A program made the translations under genes and the position numbers. A stretch of DNA of 45,787 nucleotides from Psychroflexus sp. MES1-P1E (GTDB taxonomy: Bacteria; Bacteroidota; Bacteroidia; Flavobacteriales; Flavobacteriaceae), in NCBI RefSeq assembly GCF_002836055.1, contig NZ_PJBS01000315.1:1-45787 (forward strand), written 5' to 3'. A model generated the notes under the pieces. That model did no database searches. It saw only the letters and a list, made by a program, of their open reading frames with translations, and was not told where the DNA came from. Shown here piece by piece: positions 27,939-36,064 of the stretch; position 1 is the first letter of the stretch, and every line of letters starts with the position of its first letter.

Positions 27939-29195
27939 ATGAAGAGTTTGCTTTTTGGCCTAGTATTTCTAATAAGCTTTACGGGATATTCTAAGTTCAT
28001 CCTAATTCCTATGGATTTTGAGACTCAAGACAATCACCTAAAAGCTTACGGCATCTCTTATTGGTTATTGGAAAAAGAGCAAAAAATACAATGGCTACTT
28101 AATTATAGGGGCGGATCTTTTTTATCTCCTTATTCTGAAGATTTAGAACGTGAATGCACCATTAGAGGTGTATCTTTTGAAATTAAGTCCAATGCTGAGA
28201 CAGAACAAATTTTAGAAATCATCAACAGTCCTTCGCAAAACATGGAAGCTATTCTTCTCGAAAAAGCACCAAAAATTGCAGTGTACTCTCCACAAGGTAA
28301 TGTACCATGGGATGACGCTGTGACTATGGTTCTGGAATTTGCAGAAATCCCTTACGAAACCATCTATGATGAAGGTGTTTTGAATGATGAGTTGCTATTG
28401 TACGATTGGCTCCATCTTCACCATGAAGACTTCACGGGTCAATATGGAAAATTCTATAGGGCTTACCGCTCTGCTCCTTGGTATATACTGGAGAAAAAAA
28501 AAGCTGAGACCTTAGCAGAGTCACTGGGTTATGCTAAAGTGTCTAAAGCGAAACTTGCCGTTGCTAAAAAGATTAATGCATATGTGATTGGTGGGGGCTT
28601 TATGTTCGCCATGTGCAGTGCGACCGATTCTTTTGATATTGCTCTTTCTGCTGAAGGTACTGATATTTGCGAGCCTATGTTTGACGGAGATCCTTCAGAT
28701 TCTGGTTACCAAAATAAAATCGACTATTCAAAAACTATGGCTTTTACAGATTATATCCTAGAAAAAGATCCTATGGTTTATGAATACTCGTCCATAGATA
28801 TGACCAGTACCAGAAATATCCCAAAGACTAAAGATTATTTCACCTTAATGGATTATTCAGCAAAATGGGATCCTATCCCTACTATGCTGTGTCAAAATCA
28901 TACTGCAGTGGTAAAAGGATTTATGGGGCAAACCACCGCCTTTCGGCCTAATCAAATTAAATCTAACGTTCTTGTGATGGGTAAAAATAAGCTCAATGAC
29001 GAAGCGAGATACATTCACGGGATAAAGGGGAAAGGCTTTTTTACCTTTTACGGCGGGCACGATCCAGAGGATTATCAACACAGAGTAGGCGATCCCAGAA
29101 CAGAATTGGAATTACATCCCAAATCTCCTGGCTATAGACTTATACTCAATAATATTTTGTTTCCTGCTGCTGAAAAGAAAAAAAAAAAAACCTAA
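27939..29195 (+). CDS. Secreted protein labelled 'asparagine synthetase B' in flavobacteria; possible GATase-like fold
   Basis: The 418-residue protein starts with a signal peptide (about 1-18, LLFGLVFLISFTGYS). It matches the conserved flavobacterial family often annotated 'asparagine synthetase B', yet it has no N-terminal Cys nucleophile and no PP-loop ATP site, so that name is unsupported. Seen instead are DWLHLHHEDFTGQYG (156-170), YVIGGGFMFAMCSATDSFD (215-233) with C226 in a possible nucleophile elbow, and GKGFFTFYGGHDPEDYQH (364-381). These resemble a class-I glutamine amidotransferase-like or ThuA-like fold; that is inference. The C-terminus is KKKKKT, encoded by a 13-A run. It lies 12 bp after dnaB. 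Confidence 0.8.
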   Translation: MKSLLFGLVFLISFTGYSKFILIPMDFETQDNHLKAYGISYWLLEKEQKIQWLLNYRGGSFLSPYSEDLERECTIRGVSFEIKSNAETEQILEIINSPSQNMEAILLEKAPKIAVYSPQGNVPWDDAVTMVLEFAEIPYETIYDEGVLNDELLLYDWLHLHHEDFTGQYGKFYRAYRSAPWYILEKKKAETLAESLGYAKVSKAKLAVAKKINAYVIGGGFMFAMCSATDSFDIALSAEGTDICEPMFDGDPSDSGYQNKIDYSKTMAFTDYILEKDPMVYEYSSIDMTSTRNIPKTKDYFTLMDYSAKWDPIPTMLCQNHTAVVKGFMGQTTAFRPNQIKSNVLVMGKNKLNDEARYIHGIKGKGFFTFYGGHDPEDYQHRVGDPRTELELHPKSPGYRLILNNILFPAAEKKKKKT

Positions 29196-29199
29196 GGCT

Positions 29200-29955
29200 T
29201 TATTCAAATATTTTTTTCTTACGCAGCTCAAAATTCTGACCTAAATAAACTTTTCTAACCATTTCATCGTTAGCCAATTCTTCAGGCTCACCATGTTTTA
29301 GTATTCCACCCTCAAACATGAGGTAAGTTCTATCTGTAATCGCCAATGTTTCCTGAACATTATGATCTGTAATTAAGATACCTATATTTTTATTTTTAAG
29401 CTGAGCGACAATTTTTTGAATATCCTCAACGGCTACAGGATCTACTCCTGCAAAAGGTTCATCTAGGAGAATAAATTTAGGGTCTGTGGCTAAAGCTCTG
29501 GCAATCTCGGTCCGGCGTCTTTCTCCACCAGACAAAAGGTCACCCCTGTTTGTTCGAATATGATTTAAACCAAATTCACTAATAAGAGATTCCATTTTTT
29601 CTTCTCTTTCGTTCTTATTAAGATCTGTAAGTTCCAAAACACTCATAATGTTATCCTCAATACTCAATTTCCTGAATATAGATGCTTCTTGAGCAAGATA
29701 ACCAATACCATTTTGAGCCCTCTTATACATCGGAAATTTCGTGATGTTCGTCTTATCAAGGAAGATATGACCCGCATTGGGTTTTATTAAACCCACAATC
29801 ATATAAAAAGAGGTAGTCTTTCCTGCACCATTAGGACCCAGAAGGCCAACGATTTCTCCCTGAGTGACTTCAACACTTATACCTTTAACGACCTTAACGC
29901 CCTTGTAGGCTTTAACTAAGTTTTCAGCTCTTAATGTGGCACGGTTTGAATTCAT
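29200..29955 (-). CDS. lptB: LPS export ABC transporter ATP-binding protein LptB
   Basis: The 251-residue ABC ATPase powers extraction of lipopolysaccharide from the inner membrane with LptF/LptG. Motifs are Walker A GPNGAGKTT (40-48), the Q-loop region IGYLAQEASIFRKLS, the signature LLSGGERRRTEIARAL, Walker B FILLDEPFAGVDP and the switch His in ITDHN. The segment SIFRKLSIEDNI is characteristic of LptB. Its start overlaps the stop of the upstream membrane-protein gene by 4 bp. It is the last gene of the kdsD-tatC-CMD-membrane protein-lptB operon and converges on the previous gene with only 4 bp between stops. Confidence 0.95.
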   Translation of the reverse strand: MNSNRATLRAENLVKAYKGVKVVKGISVEVTQGEIVGLLGPNGAGKTTSFYMIVGLIKPNAGHIFLDKTNITKFPMYKRAQNGIGYLAQEASIFRKLSIEDNIMSVLELTDLNKNEREEKMESLISEFGLNHIRTNRGDLLSGGERRRTEIARALATDPKFILLDEPFAGVDPVAVEDIQKIVAQLKNKNIGILITDHNVQETLAITDRTYLMFEGGILKHGEPEELANDEMVRKVYLGQNFELRKKKIFE

Positions 29956-30617
29956 AACTGTATTTTTTTTGAAGATTTTACACTGAACATAATCATCTCG
30001 ACTACACCAATAAAAATAATCGAATAAGCTAATAGCTCGATACTCTCTTCAGAAGCATCTTTCACCGGTCGCATAAAATCTTTTAAAGCAATACTCTTTT
30101 CTCCATTATCTTCAATAACATACTTGTCATGGGTATCTCTTAATAAGTCTATCCACATCAGTTTACGCCCATAGAGTCTTGAAAAAACATGAAGGATAAT
30201 AAGTCCTGAAAAGAAAAAGGCAAACCCATAGGTTTTGGATATTGCTACAAATTCAAAAATGAATTTTTTCCAATTTCTAATGACCATAACAATAATCAGG
30301 ACAAGAATGATGAGGGCTAGAACCTGCCAAGCTTTATCAAATAACTGTACATTTAACCAAAAATCAAATTCTCTAACAAAATGAACGCCAAGAAAACCTG
30401 CCAATGTCAAGTTAAATATTTTATAACTTTTAGACTTTGAGCTAAAGACAATTAAGAGAATAGAGCTTACAAAAAGCAAAATTTCTTGTGTGATTTCAAT
30501 AAGAGAATCTTCTTTCACTTCACCTTCAGCAAAATCAAATTGAATGACTAAAGCCATAATAAACATAAGGCCTGCATAAGCAAAAAGTCTAACTATAGTT
30601 GGTAATAGTGGTTTCAT
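29952..30617 (-). CDS. Multi-pass membrane protein of unknown function, coupled to lptB
   Basis: I do not recognise a named family. The 221-residue protein has about six hydrophobic segments: near 8-26, 44-60, 68-82, 100-113, 130-150 and 196-213. Between the fifth and last helix is a polar loop (about 152-193) with RKLMWIDLLRDTHDKYVIED and FMRPVKDASEES. The N-terminus is short and basic. Its last 4 bp overlap the lptB start, implying translational coupling. The operon also contains kdsD and tatC, so a role in the cell envelope is plausible but unproven. Confidence 0.8.
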   Translation of the reverse strand: MKPLLPTIVRLFAYAGLMFIMALVIQFDFAEGEVKEDSLIEITQEILLFVSSILLIVFSSKSKSYKIFNLTLAGFLGVHFVREFDFWLNVQLFDKAWQVLALIILVLIIVMVIRNWKKFIFEFVAISKTYGFAFFFSGLIILHVFSRLYGRKLMWIDLLRDTHDKYVIEDNGEKSIALKDFMRPVKDASEESIELLAYSIIFIGVVEMIMFSVKSSKKIQL

Positions 30618-30636
30618 AACCGAAAATTAGTTGTTT

Positions 30637-30996
30637 TTATTCTGTTTTTCCAAACTTCTGTTCTAAAGCTTCCCAATATTCAAAAGCTCTTCTTAAGTGA
30701 GGGATAACTATTGTCCCCCCTACTAAGGTACCAATACTTAAAGCCTCAACAATTTGAGCTCTTTTCAGACCCTCTTTATAAGAAGACTCTAGGTGATATT
30801 TCACACAATCATCACACCTCAAGACCAAAGAAGAAACGAGGCCCAATAATTCTTTAGTCTTTACATCCAAAGCTCCTTCTGTAAAGGAATTGGTATCTAA
30901 ATTAAAGATTCGTTTAAGAACTTTATTGTTTTCATCTAAAATCTTTCCATTCATTTTAGCCCTGTACGCCTCAAATTCATCTACTAAATCCATCAT
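30637..30996 (-). CDS. Carboxymuconolactone decarboxylase (AhpD-like) family protein
   Basis: The 119-residue all-helical protein belongs to the CMD/AhpD family. It carries the redox motif LRCDDCVKYHLE with C61, C64 and H68, the arrangement of peroxidase-type AhpD-like proteins rather than of the true decarboxylase. IVEALSIGTLVGGTIVIPHLRRAFE matches the family's C-terminal helices. The likely activity is thiol-disulfide exchange or peroxide reduction; no partner reductase is nearby. It is 2 bp after tatC and 19 bp before the membrane-protein gene, inside the kdsD-lptB operon. Confidence 0.88.
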   Translation of the reverse strand: MMDLVDEFEAYRAKMNGKILDENNKVLKRIFNLDTNSFTEGALDVKTKELLGLVSSLVLRCDDCVKYHLESSYKEGLKRAQIVEALSIGTLVGGTIVIPHLRRAFEYWEALEQKFGKTE

Positions 30997-30998
30997 AA

Positions 30999-31841
30999 TT
31001 ATCTATTTTTTTTTCTTTTTTCTTCTTTACGTTGCTTTCTTAAAACCAATACAGAAATGAAAATACTCACCTCATACAAAACCAAAACCGGTATAGCAAC
31101 AATCACTTGGCTGGCGATATCTGGAGGTGTTATCAATGCTGAAATAATCAATATAAACACCAAAGAGTACTTTCGGTTTTGCCTTAGAAATTCCGGTGTT
31201 ACCAAACCTACTTTGGTCAAAAAATATATGATAACAGGCAGTTCAAAAATTAAGCCACTAGCGAGTACAGAGGCTCTCACCAAACCTATATAGCTACTTA
31301 AATCAAAATCGTTGAAAACTTCTTTGCTCACGGTATAACTCCCTAAAAAATTAACCGATAAAGGAGTGATGACATAATATCCAAATAAGACCCCTAAGAA
31401 GAATAAGAAAGAGGTGACAATGATAAACCACCTTGCGTTTTTCTTTTCAGAAGAGGCTAATCCAGGTGCTATAAAAGCCCAAAATTGATAAATAACGTAA
31501 GGAAAAGCCATAATAAAACCAGCGGTAATAGAGGTCCAAATATGAGCACTAAATTGCCCTGCCATGGTTCTACTTTGTATTCTGAAAGGAAGCTCATCGA
31601 AACAAAAACTTTCCTGCAACCCGAGGTATTCAGAAATATTACATAATACACTATAGGTATAAAAATCTGCCCGCTTTGGCCCAAATATAATCACGTCAAA
31701 AATGAAAGACTTCAACCAAAAAGCAATCGCACCCCCGACAAGGATAGCTAGTGTTGCCCTCAATAAATGCCACCTTAAATCTTCAAGGTGATCTAAAAAG
31801 GACATTTCGTTTGGATTTTTCGTTTGCTTGGATTTAGCCAT
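30999..31841 (-). CDS. tatC: Sec-independent protein translocase subunit TatC
   Basis: The 280-residue, six-helix core of the twin-arginine translocase recognises Tat signal peptides and exports folded proteins. The conserved N-terminal cytoplasmic segment MSFLDHLEDLRWHLLRA (13-29) and the FIAPGLASSEKKNARWF segment, with the Glu implicated in function, are intact. A basic tail RKQRKEEKRKKNR ends the protein. TatA/TatB genes are not in the window. It lies 1 bp after kdsD and 2 bp before the CMD gene, a layout typical of Flavobacteriia. Confidence 0.95.
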   Translation of the reverse strand: MAKSKQTKNPNEMSFLDHLEDLRWHLLRATLAILVGGAIAFWLKSFIFDVIIFGPKRADFYTYSVLCNISEYLGLQESFCFDELPFRIQSRTMAGQFSAHIWTSITAGFIMAFPYVIYQFWAFIAPGLASSEKKNARWFIIVTSFLFFLGVLFGYYVITPLSVNFLGSYTVSKEVFNDFDLSSYIGLVRASVLASGLIFELPVIIYFLTKVGLVTPEFLRQNRKYSLVFILIISALITPPDIASQVIVAIPVLVLYEVSIFISVLVLRKQRKEEKRKKNR

Positions 31842-31842
31842 A

Positions 31843-32805
31843 TTATATAATGCCTTCTTTTACGAGATTATGAAGGTGAACTACTCCAGCATATTTTCCA
31901 TTTTCATGAGAGATAAGTTGCGTAATATCATAAGTTTCCAAAAGATCCAAAGCATCAATTGCCATGGCAGAGTTGGCAATAGTTTTTGGGTTTTTGGTCA
32001 TTATATCTTTGGCTTTCAATTTGGTAAAGTTTTCAGTAGTGCTTAACATCCGCCTCAAATCTCCATCTGTAATAATACCGATAACTTCATCATTTTCTAA
32101 AACTACCGTTACCCCAAGCATGTTAGTTGAAATCTCAATAATCACATCCTTAAGAGGAGTTTCAGGATTCACCTGCGGCTTCATATTTTGTGAAGTGATG
32201 TCGCTCACTCTCAAATATAACGTTTTGCCCAAAGCTCCACCTGGATGGAATTTAGCGAAATCATCTTTTGAAAATCCGCGTAATTTCAATAAACATACCG
32301 CTAGAGCATCTCCCATGACTAATTGAGCTGTTGTACTAGTCGTAGGCGCAAGATTATTGGGGCAAGCTTCTTTTTCAACAAATGTATTAAGCACAAAGTC
32401 GGCTTGCTTACCCAAAAAAGAATCTTTGTTTCCTGTAATTGCGATTAACGTATTTTTAAAATTTTTGATAAGCGGTGCAAGGACCTTTATTTCTGGTGTA
32501 TTCCCGCTTTTTGAAATACAAATCACAATATCGTCTTTCAAAATTGTTCCAAGATCTCCATGAATAGCATCTGCAGCATGCATAAAGACAGCAGGGGTTC
32601 CTGTTGAATTTAAAGTCGCTACAATTTTAGTAGCGATGATTGCGCTTTTTCCAATGCCAGTAATGATCACTCGCCCTTTAGATTCAAAAACAGCCTTTAC
32701 AGCATCAGAAAAAGACTTATCAATTGAAGCTTCAAGATTTTGTATTGCCTTAGATTCCATTAATATGATATCTTTGGCGTAAGATTGTATCGCTACATCT
32801 TCCAT
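31843..32805 (-). CDS. kdsD: Arabinose-5-phosphate isomerase KdsD (KpsF/GutQ family)
   Basis: The 320-residue protein converts ribulose-5-phosphate to arabinose-5-phosphate, the first step towards KDO of the LPS core. The SIS domain (about 35-170) contains VIITGIGKSAIIATKIVATL, HAADAIHGDLG and ISKSGNTPEIK. Two CBS domains follow (about 205-320), with GIITDGDLRRML and a closing HLHNLVKEGII. It is first in a five-gene operon ending in lptB, with a two-element promoter at 32860-32893 shared in reverse with the recQ upstream region. An LPS-precursor gene and the LPS-export ATPase therefore share one transcript. Confidence 0.95.
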   Translation of the reverse strand: MEDVAIQSYAKDIILMESKAIQNLEASIDKSFSDAVKAVFESKGRVIITGIGKSAIIATKIVATLNSTGTPAVFMHAADAIHGDLGTILKDDIVICISKSGNTPEIKVLAPLIKNFKNTLIAITGNKDSFLGKQADFVLNTFVEKEACPNNLAPTTSTTAQLVMGDALAVCLLKLRGFSKDDFAKFHPGGALGKTLYLRVSDITSQNMKPQVNPETPLKDVIIEISTNMLGVTVVLENDEVIGIITDGDLRRMLSTTENFTKLKAKDIMTKNPKTIANSAMAIDALDLLETYDITQLISHENGKYAGVVHLHNLVKEGII

Positions 32806-32859
32806 AATTTGCTACATTTAATAATTGCACTCTATAAAGATTGCGTATATTTAATTTTA

Positions 32860-32893
32860 CAAAGGTAAATAAAACTAAATAGTAATATTTCAA
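32860..32893 (-). promoter_or_regulatory. Promoter of the kdsD-lptB operon
   Basis: On the minus strand TACCTTTG (32860-32867) lies 23 nt downstream of TTG (32891-32893), a match to both promoter elements. The -33 element sits just before the divergent recQ start codon. Confidence 0.7.
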
Positions 32894-35080
32894 TTGGAAC
32901 AAATCAATTTACATCAAGAATTAAAGAAATACTTTGGTTTTAACGAGTTCAAAGGTCTTCAGGAACAGGTTATAAAAAGCATTATTTCAAACAAGGATAC
33001 ATTTGTGATCATGCCGACTGGCGGAGGCAAATCTTTATGTTATCAACTACCCGCATTAATTAAAGAGGGAACAGCCATAGTTGTCTCCCCGCTTATAGCC
33101 CTTATGAAAAACCAAGTGGATGCTATAAGAAACATTTCTGAACACCACGGGGTTGCTCATGTTTTGAATTCATCTTTGAATAAAACACAAGTCAAACAAG
33201 TCAAGGAAGATATTTCTAGTGGCATTACCAAGTTGGTCTATGTCGCTCCAGAATCTCTTACTAAAACTGAATACATAGAATTTCTAAAAGGTGAAAATAT
33301 TTCCTTTTTAGCTATAGATGAAGCCCATTGTATCTCCGAATGGGGGCATGATTTTAGACCTGAATATAGAAACTTAAAAAATATTATTGAACGCATAGGA
33401 GATAATATTCCTATAATCGGTCTTACAGCCACTGCAACCCCTAAAGTCCAAGAAGACATCCTTAAAAACCTAAGGATTCCAAATTCAAAAACCTTCAAGG
33501 ATTCATTTAACAGGCCTAACTTATATTACGAAATTCGCCCAAAAACAGATGATGTAGATTCTGACATTATAAAATTTGTTAAGAAAAACTCGGGTAAAAG
33601 TGGTATTATCTATTGCCTAAGTAGAAAGCGGGTAGAGCAATTGTCACAAGCACTTCAAGTCAATGGCATCAAAGCCGTTCCCTATCATGCTGGACTTGAT
33701 GCTAAATCAAGAAGCAGGCATCAAGATATGTTTTTGATGGAAGATATAGATGTCGTAGTGGCAACTATTGCTTTTGGGATGGGGATCGATAAACCCGATG
33801 TTCGATTTGTAGTTCATAATGATATTCCGAAGAGTATAGAAAGTTACTATCAGGAAACGGGAAGAGCAGGAAGGGATGGTGGTGAAGGCCATTGTGTTGC
33901 CTATTACAATCATAAAGACATTGAAAAGCTTGAGAAATTTATGAGCGGAAAACCTATTGCTGAACAAGAGATAGGTCATGCCTTACTTCAAGATGTGGTT
34001 GCATTTGCTGAAAGTTCTATTTCACGTAGAAAATATATTTTACATTATTTCGGCGAAGAATTTGACAATGAGACTGGTGACGGCGGTGACATGGACGATA
34101 ATATACGCTATCCTAAAAAGAAAAAAGAGGCTAAAGACGATGTTGATTTAGTACTGAAAACAGTATTAGAAACCGGACAGTTATTTAAATCTAAAGAAAT
34201 AGTTCACACACTTTGTGGAAGTATCAACGTTCTTATTAAGTCTAATAAAACTGAAAATCTTAAAATTTTTAAGGCTGGGAAAGATAAACCTGCGAGCTAC
34301 TGGACAGCTTTATTGCGCCAAGTTATAATTTCAGGATTCCTCAAAAAGGAATTAGAGTCTTATGGAGTTGTGAAATTACAACCTAAAGGAGAAGAGTTTT
34401 TAAAGAACAATACTTCTTTTATGATGACAGAAGATAATGACTTCAGTAACTTATCTACTATCAACACCTCCTCCAAACCATCTGGAGGTACCGACGAAAA
34501 GCTACTTAAGATGCTAAAAGATCTTAGAAAAAAAGTAGCTAAAAGAAAGGAGATCCCACCATTTGTAGTATTTCAAGATCCTTCTTTAGAAGACATGGCT
34601 TTAAAATATCCTATCAATGCAGAAGAAATGGTCAATATTCACGGTGTTGGTGAAGGAAAGGCTAAAAAGTTTGGGAAAGAGTTTATAGAGTTGATTCAAT
34701 ATTATGTTGAAGAAAATGAGATTTTAAGGCCAGACGATTTGGTAGTAAAAAGCACTGGTGCCAATAGTGCTAACAAACTGTATATCATTCAAAATATAGA
34801 TAGGAAATTACCGTTGACAGACATTGCTGATGGCAAAGGTTTCGAAATGAAGCAGTTTATTAAAGAAATGGAAGCCATTGTATTTAGCGGAACTAAATTA
34901 AACATCAATTACTGGTTAGATGATATTTTAGACGAAGATCAACAAGAGGAAATTCACGATTACTTCTTAGAAGCCAATTCAGATAGTATCAACGCAGCTA
35001 TTGAAGAGTTTGATGGCGATTACGATGAAGAAGAATTGAGACTTTACCGAATAAAATTTATTAGCGAAGAAGCTAATTAA
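32894..35080 (+). CDS. recQ: ATP-dependent DNA helicase RecQ, zinc-ligand-free
   Basis: The 728-residue 3'-5' helicase has Walker A PTGGGKS (41-47), DEAH (142-145), the aromatic-rich loop AHCISEWGHDFRPEY (144-158) and motif VI QETGRAGRDG (320-329). The zinc subdomain lacks all four ligand cysteines: SRRKYILHYFGEEF (377-390) has Ser for the first, and 391-404 reads NETGDGGDMDDNIR where CGNCDNC is expected. Winged-helix and HRDC (about 530-605) regions follow, then an extra C-terminal helical, acidic region. The start is TTG: an in-frame stop at 32876-32878 leaves no other usable codon. It is divergent from kdsD. Confidence 0.94.
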   Translation: MEQINLHQELKKYFGFNEFKGLQEQVIKSIISNKDTFVIMPTGGGKSLCYQLPALIKEGTAIVVSPLIALMKNQVDAIRNISEHHGVAHVLNSSLNKTQVKQVKEDISSGITKLVYVAPESLTKTEYIEFLKGENISFLAIDEAHCISEWGHDFRPEYRNLKNIIERIGDNIPIIGLTATATPKVQEDILKNLRIPNSKTFKDSFNRPNLYYEIRPKTDDVDSDIIKFVKKNSGKSGIIYCLSRKRVEQLSQALQVNGIKAVPYHAGLDAKSRSRHQDMFLMEDIDVVVATIAFGMGIDKPDVRFVVHNDIPKSIESYYQETGRAGRDGGEGHCVAYYNHKDIEKLEKFMSGKPIAEQEIGHALLQDVVAFAESSISRRKYILHYFGEEFDNETGDGGDMDDNIRYPKKKKEAKDDVDLVLKTVLETGQLFKSKEIVHTLCGSINVLIKSNKTENLKIFKAGKDKPASYWTALLRQVIISGFLKKELESYGVVKLQPKGEEFLKNNTSFMMTEDNDFSNLSTINTSSKPSGGTDEKLLKMLKDLRKKVAKRKEIPPFVVFQDPSLEDMALKYPINAEEMVNIHGVGEGKAKKFGKEFIELIQYYVEENEILRPDDLVVKSTGANSANKLYIIQNIDRKLPLTDIADGKGFEMKQFIKEMEAIVFSGTKLNINYWLDDILDEDQQEEIHDYFLEANSDSINAAIEEFDGDYDEEELRLYRIKFISEEAN

Positions 35081-35117
35081 ATTAAAAAGCCAGCTTTTAA
35101 AAGCTGGCTTTTTAATT
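35081..35117. terminator. Bidirectional terminator between recQ and the CtlX-like gene
   Basis: A near-perfect palindrome centred between 35098 and 35099 (core AAAAAGCCAGC/GCTGGCTTTTT) is flanked by A/T runs and sits between convergent genes. Confidence 0.9.
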
Positions 35118-35131
35118 TATATACAATTTTT

Positions 35132-36064
35132 TTAAATAGTTTTAGGTATAAACACTTCTGCCAGCATGCATCTTGCACTACCACCACCATGCGTTTCTAT
35201 AGTCTCTAAATCACTGCTTAAAATTTTACAATACTGTTCTATAATTTTAATCTGGTGTTGAGACAATGCCTGATGGGCAGTTTGGCTCATTACTAAAAAT
35301 TTATCTGCTTGGCCTTGAACTTGAAGCATATTTCCTGCAAAATTATTCATTTGTTCTTCAGAAATAGAAATAATTTCTTTCCCATCTTGCATAAGACTAT
35401 CGGCAACTAATTTCTGTTCCTTTTTATCGTCGATAGTATCTAAGCAAATCACTGCGAATTCTTCTGCTACACACATCATAACATTGGTATGATAAATGGG
35501 AAGTCTCTCTCCTTTAAAGTTTTGGTAAGCATTGAATATAATGGGAGTATACTCAAAATCTTCACAGAACTCTATAACTAAATCTTCGTCTGCTCTTGGT
35601 GATAACGCACAATAGGCTTTACTATTTACCCGATCCAAGATCAAGCTCCCTGTCCCTTCTAGATAAAAATCCTCTTGCTCTGCAGAAGTATAATCTATAA
35701 AGTTCCTGATGAATCGACCTTCAGCTTCAATGGTCTTAAAAATATCCTCACGTCTCTCCTTTCGCCTATTTTTAGCGAACATGGGATAAAGAGCTACATC
35801 TCCGTTTTCATGAAAAGAAACCCAGTTATTTGGAAAAATAGAATCTGGAGTATCCTGTGAAGCAATATCGTCGATTATTATGATATTAACCCCAACTGAT
35901 TTCAACTTATCTGCAAACGTATCAAACTCCTTCTGTGCTTTGGCATTGACACTTTCCTGTAAGTCTCCAGTGGAGTGTTGAAAGTAATTATTCACTGCTG
36001 TTTCTTCATTCATTCTGAAGTTAACAGGGCGTATCATGACTAAGGTATCTGTAATTTGTTTCAT
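35132..36064 (-). CDS. ctlX: Amidinotransferase-fold hydrolase, CtlX (citrulline utilization hydrolase) family
   Basis: The 310-residue protein belongs to the guanidino-group-modifying superfamily (arginine deiminase / DDAH fold). Seen are DTPDSIFPNNWVSFH (71-85), EGTGS (136-140), H192 in YHTNVMM and the nucleophile C299 in HGGGSARCMLAEVF, giving the Cys-His-acid set. The family name comes from citrulline-catabolising relatives such as CtlX of Francisella; the substrate in Bacteroidota is not established. Its ATG abuts the stop of the upstream DDAH/ADI-like gene with no spacer, so the two paralogues are made together and may act in sequence or as a complex. Confidence 0.88.
   Translation of the reverse strand: MKQITDTLVMIRPVNFRMNEETAVNNYFQHSTGDLQESVNAKAQKEFDTFADKLKSVGVNIIIIDDIASQDTPDSIFPNNWVSFHENGDVALYPMFAKNRRKERREDIFKTIEAEGRFIRNFIDYTSAEQEDFYLEGTGSLILDRVNSKAYCALSPRADEDLVIEFCEDFEYTPIIFNAYQNFKGERLPIYHTNVMMCVAEEFAVICLDTIDDKKEQKLVADSLMQDGKEIISISEEQMNNFAGNMLQVQGQADKFLVMSQTAHQALSQHQIKIIEQYCKILSSDLETIETHGGGSARCMLAEVFIPKTI

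Noticed and set aside
27939-29195. Asparagine synthetase
   Set aside because: It has a signal peptide, no class-II amidotransferase N-terminal Cys and no PP-loop.
31964-32326. A 120-codon open frame on the plus strand
   Set aside because: It is antisense to the CBS part of kdsD, with no promoter or motif of its own.
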